The notes beneath the pieces were generated by a model that was not told the origin of the DNA, made no database searches, and worked only from the letters and a program-made list of their open reading frames with translations. Made by a program: the position numbers and the translations under genes. Below, piece by piece: positions 1-5,381 of a DNA stretch of 8,015 nt. How positions within the stretch are numbered: position 1 is the stretch's first letter; each line of letters starts with the position of its first letter. The stretch comes from Symbiobacteriaceae bacterium. GTDB taxonomy: Bacteria; Bacillota_E; Symbiobacteriia; Symbiobacteriales; Symbiobacteriaceae. The DNA is taken from positions 1 through 8,015 of the forward strand of contig DAHVXO010000238.1 of assembly GCA_027356675.1 (NCBI GenBank), read 5' to 3'.

Positions 1-168
1 ATGCTCTATGGCGTACGAATGCAGTGGCAGGAGGCGCTGGCCAAGGAGGGCTACCGGGTGCGCACGTACGTGCCGTACGGACGGATGTGGTACCCATACT
101 TCTCCCGGCGCATCGCGGAGTCCCCCGGAAACCTGGTGTTCGTGCTTCGTAACCTGTTCAAGGACTGA
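1..168 (+). CDS. Proline dehydrogenase, C-terminal end (partial)
   Basis: This is the last 55 codons of a gene that begins before the window; the frame is open from base 1 and ends in TGA. The peptide starts MLYGVR, continues with [22 protein letters not shown] and SPGN, and ends NLFKD. This order matches the C-terminus of monofunctional bacterial proline dehydrogenases (PutB/FadM type), where a 'QMLYG' strand, a 'VPYG..W..Y..RR.AE' segment and a short helix close the FAD-binding barrel. The R-R-x-A-E segment is known in that family to contact the substrate carboxylate. The enzyme oxidises proline to pyrroline-5-carboxylate with FAD and passes electrons to the quinone pool. Nothing can be said about its start, promoter or operon. 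The identification rests on a short stretch, but the motif order is distinctive. Confidence 0.82.
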   Translation: MLYGVRMQWQEALAKEGYRVRTYVPYGRMWYPYFSRRIAESPGNLVFVLRNLFKD

Positions 169-172
169 AGCG

Positions 173-213
173 GGCAGCCGGCCTCCGTCCATCAGTCCCC
201 TGTGGTGGCTGCC
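173..213. repeat. Inverted repeat between convergent genes
   Basis: GGCAGCC (173-179) and GGCTGCC (207-213) form a perfect 7-bp inverted repeat with a 27-base spacer, starting 5 bases after the proline dehydrogenase stop. It could fold in the end of that transcript. There is no T-run after either arm, so it is not a standard intrinsic terminator. Two smaller hairpins follow, GGGCC/GGCCC near 227-242 and CCTGC/GCAGG at 278-294, also without T-tails. Nothing else is recognisable in the 186-base gap between the two convergent genes. Confidence 0.3.
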
Positions 214-354
214 GAGGGAACGGGCAGGGCCTCCGAGGGCCCGAAGCCCTTGATCAACTCCATCATGGCTCCTCCGCCCTGCCTCCAACGCAGGCCCAGG
301 CCACACGGGTTCATGGCTTCCGATCTTCGCGACGTGCCATGTGTATCAGCCCCA

Positions 355-879
355 TCACCGGGCCTCTTCGAGCCCGAGGTACGGATCCGCCGCCGCCCAG
401 TCCAGGTCCCAGAAATGGTCCCTGAGCAGGGCGGGCACGACCGGCTCGGGCGCTGCAGCAAGCTGCTCCCGAGTGAACCAGCGGACCTCCCGCCGCAGCC
501 CGTCCACATCGCGGATAAACCAGGTCTGCCACGGTCGGTTGGGACCGCCCCCGGGCTCCACCCGCCCGGACTCGACCTCGTCCGCCCCGGGCTGGTCCCG
601 GGTTGCGCGGGCGAGAAAATCGAGCTCCACCACCTGCTCGGGCCGGTGGGCGGGACGGAACTCCCGCACGGCTGCCAGGCGCCCCACAGTCACGTCGATG
701 CCAACCTCTTCGCGGGCCTCCCGGGCGGCTGCGGAGACCAGGGTCTCCCCCAGTTCCAGCGTACCGCCGGGCGGAACCCAGATTCGGCCTGTCCGGTTCT
801 TCAGCAGCAGCAGTTCAGCGTGTTCGTTCAGAATGAACACCCGGGCCACCACTCGGATCCCTGGATCCCGCTCGCCCAT
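355..879 (-). CDS. Nudix hydrolase
   Basis: This is a 174-residue Nudix-fold pyrophosphohydrolase. The complete signature G-x5-E-x7-R-E-A-x-E-E-x-G-I lies at residues 39-61 (G39, E45, R53-E54, E57-E58, G60), preceded by a typical WVPPGG strand. The EE pair and the first Glu bind the divalent metals that hydrolyse nucleoside-diphosphate-linked substrates; the exact substrate cannot be read from the sequence. The chosen ATG at 879 follows GGAGGTG with a 9-base gap. An ATG at 897 (180 aa, GGAG 8 bases upstream) and a GTG at 906 are alternatives in the same frame. The C-terminal half has a loop rich in Gly, Pro and Glu (about residues 105-125) and a final WDLDWAAADPY segment. The gene begins 40 bases after the nfo stop on the same strand with no terminator between, so the two are probably cotranscribed. 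This suggests a role in nucleotide-pool cleaning, but that is inference from context. Confidence 0.88.
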   Translation of the reverse strand: MGERDPGIRVVARVFILNEHAELLLLKNRTGRIWVPPGGTLELGETLVSAAAREAREEVGIDVTVGRLAAVREFRPAHRPEQVVELDFLARATRDQPGADEVESGRVEPGGGPNRPWQTWFIRDVDGLRREVRWFTREQLAAAPEPVVPALLRDHFWDLDWAAADPYLGLEEAR

Positions 880-919
880 GGACCGCACCACCTCCATCTG
901 CGCCACTCCGGTCCGTTCT

Positions 920-1759
920 CTACCCTGCGGCCAACTCCCGCGCCAGGGCGATCTCCCCGGCGAAGGCGGCATGCTCGCCCACCGGGGTCTCAATGCAAAC
1001 CGGCAGCCCCTGAAAGAAGGGGTGCCGAATTACGTTCCGGATGCCATCCAACCCCAGATGCCCGCGGGTCAGCAGTTCATGCCGGTCTTTGTGAGCGCCA
1101 AGCCCAACCTTGGAGTCGTTCAGGTGCAGGCACCCGACCCGCTCGAGCCCCACCGCCGCGTCCCACTGTGCCAGCATCTGCTCCACCCCATCAGAGGTTC
1201 GCAGGTCGAAGCCGGCCGCAAACAGGTGGCAGGAGTCCATGCAAATGCCCAAGGCCTTCGGCCACCCGAGCCCGTTAAAGATCGCCCGGTGATGCTCCGG
1301 CCGCCAGCCTATCTCAGTCCCCTGGCCGGTCATGGTCTCGAGCAGCAGGCGGGTCCGCCCGGTGTAACCATCCAGCGCCTGCGCGATGGCCGCCACGATC
1401 CGGGCAATCCCCGCCTCATCCCCCTCCCCCACATGGGAGCCAGGATGAACGACCAGCACATCCGCACCCATCCGATCCCCCCAGCGCAGATCAGCCTTCA
1501 GGATCTGCACGGCGAACTCGTAGGCGTGCGGCTTGGGCGAGGCCAGGTTCACCGTGTAGGGAAAGTGCCCCACCAGCGCCCGGATGCCCAGCCGCTCCCG
1601 GGCTGCGGCCGCCTCGGCGATTTCGCTGTCAGGCATCTCGCGCTGCCGGCCGCCGCGCGGGTTGCGGGTGAAAAACTGAAAGGTGTCGCCACCGATCGAA
1701 TGCGCCAACTCAAAGGCGGCCGTCAGCCCGCCTGCGATTGTCAAGTGTGCCCCGATCAT
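920..1759 (-). CDS. nfo: Endonuclease IV (AP endonuclease family 2)
   Basis: This is a 279-residue zinc-dependent apurinic/apyrimidinic endonuclease that cuts the DNA backbone 5' to abasic sites in base-excision repair. It begins MIGAHLTIAGG, the usual first strand with the IG(S/A)H metal-binding His. It then carries GHFPYTVNLASP (family signature 1), VVHPGSHVG, LLLETM with a metal-ligand Glu, GICMDSCH (signature 2), LHLNDSKVGLGAHKDRHE (signature 3) and a late CIETP Glu. All expected tri-zinc ligands appear to be present and the length is normal for the family. ATG at 1759 is preferred because the protein then starts at the conserved strand; GGAGGAGG lies at 1771-1780. A GTG at 1762 is about as good, and a GTG at 1771 sits too close to the ribosome site. 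It is first in a likely two-gene unit with the Nudix gene. Confidence 0.95.
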   Translation of the reverse strand: MIGAHLTIAGGLTAAFELAHSIGGDTFQFFTRNPRGGRQREMPDSEIAEAAAARERLGIRALVGHFPYTVNLASPKPHAYEFAVQILKADLRWGDRMGADVLVVHPGSHVGEGDEAGIARIVAAIAQALDGYTGRTRLLLETMTGQGTEIGWRPEHHRAIFNGLGWPKALGICMDSCHLFAAGFDLRTSDGVEQMLAQWDAAVGLERVGCLHLNDSKVGLGAHKDRHELLTRGHLGLDGIRNVIRHPFFQGLPVCIETPVGEHAAFAGEIALARELAAG

Positions 1760-1785
1760 CACCCGCCACACCCTCCTCCCGGCCT

Positions 1786-1794
1786 ATGATAGCA
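1786..1794 (-). promoter_or_regulatory. Possible extended -10 for nfo
   Basis: On the minus strand TGC-TATCAT reads as an extended -10 (TGn plus 5 of 6 matches to TATAAT). Transcription would begin around 1779, giving a leader of about 20 bases that starts at the nfo ribosome-binding site. The expected -35 position (about 1809-1814) is poor and lies inside the cysK terminator hairpin. Read-through from cysK is the alternative source of nfo transcripts. Confidence 0.35.
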
Positions 1795-1795
1795 C

Positions 1796-1819
1796 AAAAC
1801 CCCGCCCTTGCAGGCGGGG
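1796..1819 (-). terminator. Intrinsic terminator of cysK
   Basis: CCCCGCC (1800-1806) and GGCGGGG (1813-1819) form a perfect 7-bp GC stem with a 6-base loop. Read on the minus strand the hairpin is followed by TTTTGTG, and it begins 14 bases after the cysK stop. Position, stem strength and T-tail fit a Rho-independent terminator for cysK. The T-tail is short, so some read-through into nfo is possible. Confidence 0.8.
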
Positions 1820-1833
1820 CCAGTCAGGCCAGG

Positions 1834-2760
1834 CTATTTCGCGCCGTACAGATCGCTGGAGAGGTACCGCTCGCCATTATCCGGCGCGACGGCCAGCACC
1901 CGCTTGCCTGGCCCCAGCCGCTGGGCGATCTGCAGGGCGAAGAAAACGCTGGCTGCGCCCGAGGCGCCCAGCAGGATACCTTCCTCCCGCGCCAGCCGCC
2001 GGGCCATCTCCACGGCATCCTGGTCCTCCACATGCAGAAGCTCATCCCAGATGCCTGTGTTGAGGATCTTGGGCACGAATCCAGGCCCGGTTCCGATGAT
2101 CTTATGCGGGCCGGGCTTGCCGCCGGCCAGCACCGGCGAGCCCTTGGGCTCGACCACGTAGATCTTAAGCCCCGGGATAGCCTTGCGCAGCTCCTCCCCC
2201 GTCCCCGTCACCGTGCCGCCCGTGCCCGCTGTGAGCACGAAGGCGTCGAGACTGGTGCCGAAAGCCTCCACGATCTCCACGGCCGTGGTGGTCCGGTGGG
2301 CGTCGGCGTTGGCCGGATTCTCAAACTGCTGGGGGATGAAGCTCCCAGGGGTCTGCGCCGCCAGCCGCTCGGCCAGTTGAATCGCCCCGGTCATCCGCTC
2401 GGCCTGGGGGGTCAGATAGACCTCCGCCCCATATGCCTTCATGACCTTGACCCGCTCCATCGTGGCGTTATCCGGCATGGTGATCATCAGCCTGTAGCCC
2501 TTGGCGGCAGCCACCATGGCTAGCCCGATGCCGGTGTTGCCCGACGTCGGTTCGATGATGGTACTGAAGCCCGGAATCAGCCGCCCCTCGGCCTCTGCCC
2601 GCGCGATCATGTTGGCGGCGGCCCGATCCTTGACGCTGCGGCCCGGATTGAACCATTCCAGCTTCACGTAGACCTCGGCGCTCGCCGGCCCTACGATCCG
2701 GTTCAGCCGAACGTGCGGCGTGCCACCGATCAGGTCCGTGATGCTCTCGTAAACCCGCAT
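1834..2760 (-). CDS. cysK: Cysteine synthase (O-acetylserine sulfhydrylase)
   Basis: This 308-residue PLP enzyme of fold type II makes L-cysteine from O-acetylserine and sulfide in the cytoplasm. Visible motifs are ESITDLIGGTPHVRLNR at the N-terminus, NPGRSVKDR with the Schiff-base Lys44, the substrate loop TSGNTG (residues 72-77), the Gln/Phe segment PQQFENPAN, the phosphate-binding glycine loop GTGGTVTGTG, and EEGILLGASGAA with the Ser expected near the pyridine nitrogen. Length is normal for CysK. ATG at 2760 is chosen because AAAGGTGAT lies about 7 bases upstream; an in-frame TTG at 2766 is too close to it. CysM or a cystathionine beta-synthase-like enzyme is a less likely reading, since there is no CBS domain or C-terminal extension. 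The gene has its own promoter and a palindrome at the predicted transcription start, so regulation by sulfur supply is likely. Confidence 0.94.
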   Translation of the reverse strand: MRVYESITDLIGGTPHVRLNRIVGPASAEVYVKLEWFNPGRSVKDRAAANMIARAEAEGRLIPGFSTIIEPTSGNTGIGLAMVAAAKGYRLMITMPDNATMERVKVMKAYGAEVYLTPQAERMTGAIQLAERLAAQTPGSFIPQQFENPANADAHRTTTAVEIVEAFGTSLDAFVLTAGTGGTVTGTGEELRKAIPGLKIYVVEPKGSPVLAGGKPGPHKIIGTGPGFVPKILNTGIWDELLHVEDQDAVEMARRLAREEGILLGASGAASVFFALQIAQRLGPGKRVLAVAPDNGERYLSSDLYGAK

Positions 2761-2772
2761 GATCAATCACCT

Positions 2773-2790
2773 TTATTCCAGTCGGAATAA
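2773..2790. promoter_or_regulatory. Probable operator at the cysK transcription start
   Basis: TTATTCC (2773-2779) and GGAATAA (2784-2790) are a perfect 7-bp inverted repeat with a 4-base spacer. The site begins 5 bases downstream of the cysK -10 and covers the predicted +1 region, where a bound dimer would block initiation. Short GGAAT-type half-sites recall operators of Rrf2-family regulators such as CymR, the Firmicutes repressor of cysteine metabolism. That resemblance is from memory and not proven here. A small leader hairpin is an alternative, but the arms are AT-rich and weak as RNA. Confidence 0.6.
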
Positions 2791-2795
2791 CATAC

Positions 2796-2824
2796 ATCGT
2801 ATCATCCAGGTGGGCCTTCGTCAA
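2796..2824 (-). promoter_or_regulatory. Sigma-A-type promoter of cysK
   Basis: On the minus strand TTGACG (2819-2824) and TACGAT (2796-2801) are separated by exactly 17 bases. The -35 matches the consensus at 5 of 6 positions and the -10 at 4 of 6. The predicted start of transcription is near 2789, inside the adjacent palindrome and about 30 bases before the cysK ATG. Confidence 0.7.
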
Positions 2825-2850
2825 GGGTTCGTGCACCGCCGCCAACCGTG

Positions 2851-2859
2851 TGCTACACT
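2851..2859 (+). promoter_or_regulatory. Possible extended -10 for queG
   Basis: TGC-TACACT reads as an extended -10 (TGn plus 4 of 6 matches to TATAAT), with transcription expected around 2865, just before the queG ribosome site at 2874-2879. The -35 position at 17-base spacing (2831-2836) is poor. It is the only plausible promoter element in the short gap between queG and the divergent cysK promoter. Confidence 0.4.
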
Positions 2860-2887
2860 ATTGCCGTGATGAGAGGAGGACGGGCCG

Positions 2888-4054
2888 GTGTCCGATTTGC
2901 GCGCACTGAAACATGCGCTGGTCGCCCACGGCCGGTCCGTCGGGCTGGACCTCATTGGTGTGGCACCCGCATCTCCGTTCATCGTCGAGGGCGAGCGGCT
3001 GCAGCGACGCCGGGAGGCGGGGCACGGCCCTGTCCCTTTCGAGTGGCAGGACCCCGGGGAGCGGGTCGATCCCGAACGCATCCTGCCTGGCGTGCAGTCG
3101 ATCGTCGCTGCCGGCATCAGTTATCTCATGGCTGACCCCGAGCCCGACACAGCGGACCAGACCGGCCCCCACGGCTGGCTCTCGCGCTACTGCCGGGGCC
3201 GGGACTACCACCACGTACTCCGGGAGCGCCTGGATCGGCTGGCTCAGTGGCTGCGGGCGCAATCCCCGGGCACCCGCACGGTCGTTCACCTCGACACCGG
3301 CCCGCTGCTGGACCGGTCCGTCGCCGAGCGGGCGGGGATCGGGAAGTGGGGTAAGCACACGAACCTGATCACGCCGGCGTATGGCACCTGGGTCTTCCTC
3401 GGGCACATCCTCACCGACCTGGCCCTGCCGCCGGACGAGCCGGTGGAGGCCGCCTGCGGCTCCTGCACCCTCTGCCTGGACGCCTGCCCCACCCAGTGCC
3501 TGACGGAGTGGGAGCTGGACGCCAATCGCTGCCTCAGCTACATCACACAGATCAGGGGCAGCATCCCGACCGAGTTCCGGGCGGTCATGGGCAACCGATT
3601 GTTCGGCTGCGATGACTGCCAGGACGTCTGTCCATACAACAAGAAGGCCCGCCTGGGTTTGCACCCGGAGTTCGCACCCGCACCGGACCTGGGCGCTGAG
3701 CCGGACCTCCTGAAGCTCCTCGCCATGACCAAAGGGGACTTCAAGCGCTGGTTCGAGCCCACCGCCGCGGCCTGGCGCGGCAAGACCACCATCGTGCGCA
3801 ACGCAATCGTCGCCCTGGGGAACGCGGGCGACCCGCAAGCCGTTGAGCCCCTGGAGGGCGCCCTGAACGGCGAAAGCCCGACCTTGCGGGCGCACGCCGC
3901 CTGGGCCCTGGGCCGCCTGGCCCACCTGACGCCGGCCACCGAGCCAGACGCAATGACCATCCTCGCACGCCGTCGGGAACGGGAAACCGATCCCATGGTA
4001 CAGCAGGAAATCGACAACGCACTGGAGGAACTCAGCCATGCCCGCAGCCGTTGA
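2888..4054 (+). CDS. queG: Epoxyqueuosine reductase
   Basis: This 388-residue cytoplasmic enzyme performs the last step of queuosine synthesis, reducing epoxyqueuosine to queuosine in the tRNA wobble position with cobalamin and two [4Fe-4S] clusters. The N-terminal part is the cobalamin-binding domain, with LDTGPLLDRSVAERAG (Asp136 at the usual catalytic position) and GKWGKHTNLI. Cluster motifs follow: CGSCTLCLDACPTQC with C190, C193, C196 and C200, then C216 in RCLSYI, and GCDDCQDVCPYNK with C241, C244 and C248. The C-terminus (about 295-345) carries HEAT-like helices (RNAIVALGNAG, HAAWALGRL), as in other QueG proteins. The usual 'SYLTIE' after the mid-region Cys reads SYITQI here. GTG at 2888 is supported by AGGAGG 8 bases upstream. 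The gene overlaps the next one by 17 bases. Other queuosine genes are not in the window. Confidence 0.95.
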   Translation: MSDLRALKHALVAHGRSVGLDLIGVAPASPFIVEGERLQRRREAGHGPVPFEWQDPGERVDPERILPGVQSIVAAGISYLMADPEPDTADQTGPHGWLSRYCRGRDYHHVLRERLDRLAQWLRAQSPGTRTVVHLDTGPLLDRSVAERAGIGKWGKHTNLITPAYGTWVFLGHILTDLALPPDEPVEAACGSCTLCLDACPTQCLTEWELDANRCLSYITQIRGSIPTEFRAVMGNRLFGCDDCQDVCPYNKKARLGLHPEFAPAPDLGAEPDLLKLLAMTKGDFKRWFEPTAAAWRGKTTIVRNAIVALGNAGDPQAVEPLEGALNGESPTLRAHAAWALGRLAHLTPATEPDAMTILARRRERETDPMVQQEIDNALEELSHARSR

Positions 4055-4805
4055 CCTCCATCGCTTGCATTGGGGTTCGCCCGGACCGGCCGTCGTGCTC
4101 ATTCACGGGCTGACCGGTCGCGCTGCCCTGTGGAGCGACGTGGCCACCCGCCTCGCCGACGAAGGCTACCATGTGATCGCCCCGGACCTGCGGGGGCACG
4201 GTACCTCCCCCCGGCCAGGCAACTACAGCTTGGAAGCACACACGGCCGACGTGGTTCACCTGCTGGAATCCACTGGCCCCGCCTGCCTGGTCGGACACTC
4301 CCTGGGCGGCGCGGTGGCGTGGCACGTGGCCGCAGCCCGTCCCGACGTGGTCCGGTGCCTGGTCATCGAAGACCAACACCCCAACGCCACTGCCGGCGGC
4401 TGGCAGTACTGGATGGACTGGGCAACCAGCTGGCCCCTCAGCCTGCCTACCCGGGAGGCGGGGATCGGGCATCTGCAGGCGGAGGGCCGGTCGGTCGACT
4501 GGTGGTCCGCCAGCCTGGAGCCCGCCAAGGATGGGACCTGGGGCTGGGCCTTCGACGTAACCGCTGTTGTCGAATCCGCCCGGTCGCTTTGGGAGACGGA
4601 CAGCTGGGACACCCTGGCGGGCCTCTACGCCCCGACCATGATCATCCGGGGCGGGCTGTCGCCGCACCTGGAGGGCCACGTGGCGCAGCGCATGGTCCAC
4701 ACCATTCCTCACTGCAAACTCGTGACCATACCGGAAGCGGACCACTGGGTGCACCGCGACCCCGACCCCTACGTCAAGACCCTGCTGGGGTTCCTCAAGC
4801 CGTAG
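4038..4805 (+). CDS. Alpha/beta hydrolase, YbfF-like esterase
   Basis: This is a 255-residue serine hydrolase of the alpha/beta fold. The oxyanion motif is HG at 23-24, followed by PDLRGHGTS (49-57), the nucleophile elbow GHSLGG with Ser88, and ADHWVH near the end with His236 as the probable base. After the seventh strand the usual RGxxSD reads RGGLSP, so no Asp is present at the common acid position. Asp112 in VIEDQ, after the strand following the nucleophile helix, is the likely acid, an arrangement I recall for E. coli YbfF, which also has an RGGxSP segment. Substrate is unknown; an acyl ester is the general expectation. ATG at 4038 follows GGAGG by 9 bases. It lies inside the end of queG, so translation is probably coupled. 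There is no signal peptide, so the protein should be cytoplasmic. Confidence 0.88.
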   Translation: MPAAVDLHRLHWGSPGPAVVLIHGLTGRAALWSDVATRLADEGYHVIAPDLRGHGTSPRPGNYSLEAHTADVVHLLESTGPACLVGHSLGGAVAWHVAAARPDVVRCLVIEDQHPNATAGGWQYWMDWATSWPLSLPTREAGIGHLQAEGRSVDWWSASLEPAKDGTWGWAFDVTAVVESARSLWETDSWDTLAGLYAPTMIIRGGLSPHLEGHVAQRMVHTIPHCKLVTIPEADHWVHRDPDPYVKTLLGFLKP

Positions 4806-4834
4806 AAAGGCCGCCCGACAAACGCCGAGCGGCC
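4805..4834 (-). terminator. Intrinsic terminator of the Fe-S carrier gene
   Basis: GGCCGC (4809-4814) and GCGGCC (4829-4834) pair. On the minus strand the inner bases extend this to about 11 pairs, two of them G-U, with a GTTT loop. The minus-strand hairpin is followed by TTTCT and starts 17 bases after the stop of the gene at 4852-5226. On the plus strand the two wobble pairs become A-C mismatches, so it serves the hydrolase transcript less well. Confidence 0.65.
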
Positions 4835-4851
4835 CGATCAAGCAGACTGAC

Positions 4852-5226
4852 TCAGTGGGAGCAACCGCCGCTGCCGCAGCTCTTCGCAGCGCCGGCCTGG
4901 TCCTTGGTCTTGAAGGATTGGCCGCAGCCGCAGGAAGAGACAGCGTTGGGATTGTTAATGGCAAACCCACCGCCCATAAGGCTGTCGACATAGTCGATGG
5001 TGGCGCCATCCAGGAACTCCAGGCTGCCGGGATCGACGACGACCTTGACGCCGGCATTCTCCAGCACGTTGTCGTCCCCGCGGGGGTTGCGCTCAAGCGC
5101 CATACCGTATTCAAAGCCGCTGCAACCACCGGACCGTACCATAACCCGCAGGGCCAGGTTCTCGCCCTTTCCGGTAATAATCTCCTTCAGCCGGTTCGCG
5201 GCCTTATCAGTCAGGGTGATGTTCAC
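4852..5226 (-). CDS. A-type Fe-S cluster carrier (IscA/ErpA/HesB family)
   Basis: This is a 124-residue HesB/IscA-like protein that accepts Fe-S clusters from a scaffold and passes them to target enzymes. It begins MNITLTDKAANRLKEII, the normal opening of the family. The three invariant cysteines are C35 in GGCSGFEYG and C99/C101 in SSCGCGQSF. The fold's middle strand VDPGSLEFLDGATIDY and the GGGFAINNPNA segment are intact. GTG at 5226 follows AAGGAGGA by about 7 bases; in-frame starts further upstream would lie at or before the promoter. After the family core there is a tail of about 15 residues ending SCGSGGCSH, which adds C117, C122 and a terminal His. IscA, ErpA and SufA subtypes cannot be told apart from sequence alone, so no symbol is given. 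It is divergent from nadA, whose product is a likely client. Confidence 0.92.
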   Translation of the reverse strand: MNITLTDKAANRLKEIITGKGENLALRVMVRSGGCSGFEYGMALERNPRGDDNVLENAGVKVVVDPGSLEFLDGATIDYVDSLMGGGFAINNPNAVSSCGCGQSFKTKDQAGAAKSCGSGGCSH

Positions 5227-5261
5227 CGTGGAGTCCTCCTTTTTCAACATCATCAATAAAA

Positions 5262-5289
5262 ATTGTACCATGGGGCCCGGTCAAGTCAA
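5262..5289 (-). promoter_or_regulatory. Sigma-A-type promoter of the Fe-S carrier gene
   Basis: On the minus strand TTGACT (5284-5289) and TACAAT (5262-5267) lie 16 bases apart. Each matches the consensus at 5 of 6 positions. The -10 is preceded by TGG, making it an extended -10 (TGn). Transcription should begin near 5255, giving a leader of about 29 bases with the ribosome site close to the GTG. This is one of the strongest promoters in the window. Confidence 0.75.
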
Positions 5290-5311
5290 GGGATGTCCCA
5301 CCAAACAGACT

Positions 5312-5340
5312 GAAACAGAAAGGCTTATTTCGTTTATAAT
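5312..5340 (+). promoter_or_regulatory. Sigma-A-type promoter of nadA
   Basis: A perfect TATAAT stands at 5335-5340. Seventeen bases upstream is GAAACA (5312-5317), which matches only the last three bases of TTGACA, so the -35 is weak. Transcription should start near 5347, which rules out the in-frame ATG at 5343 and supports the nadA start at 5382. I saw no clear operator palindrome here. Confidence 0.65.
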
Positions 5341-5381
5341 AGATGCATTGCTCGCCGGTTATCAAGAGGGAGGCACGAAAA

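Noticed and set aside
173..294. Three small inverted repeats after proline dehydrogenase as possible terminators.
   Set aside because: None is followed by a T-run on either strand and the stems are short; in GC-rich DNA such repeats occur by chance.
202..1789. Long open frames on the plus strand opposite the Nudix and nfo genes.
   Set aside because: They are antisense to two proteins with complete family motifs. Their translations are rich in Arg, Pro, Ser and Gly with no motif, as expected of open frames in GC-rich DNA.
2858..4102. A 414-codon minus-strand open frame across queG.
   Set aside because: It lies opposite QueG, whose cysteine motifs and start signal are clear. Its translation has no recognisable domain.
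4032..5129. A 365-codon minus-strand open frame across the hydrolase and into the Fe-S carrier gene.
   Set aside because: It is antisense to the hydrolase and out of frame with the carrier; both have intact motifs and ribosome sites.
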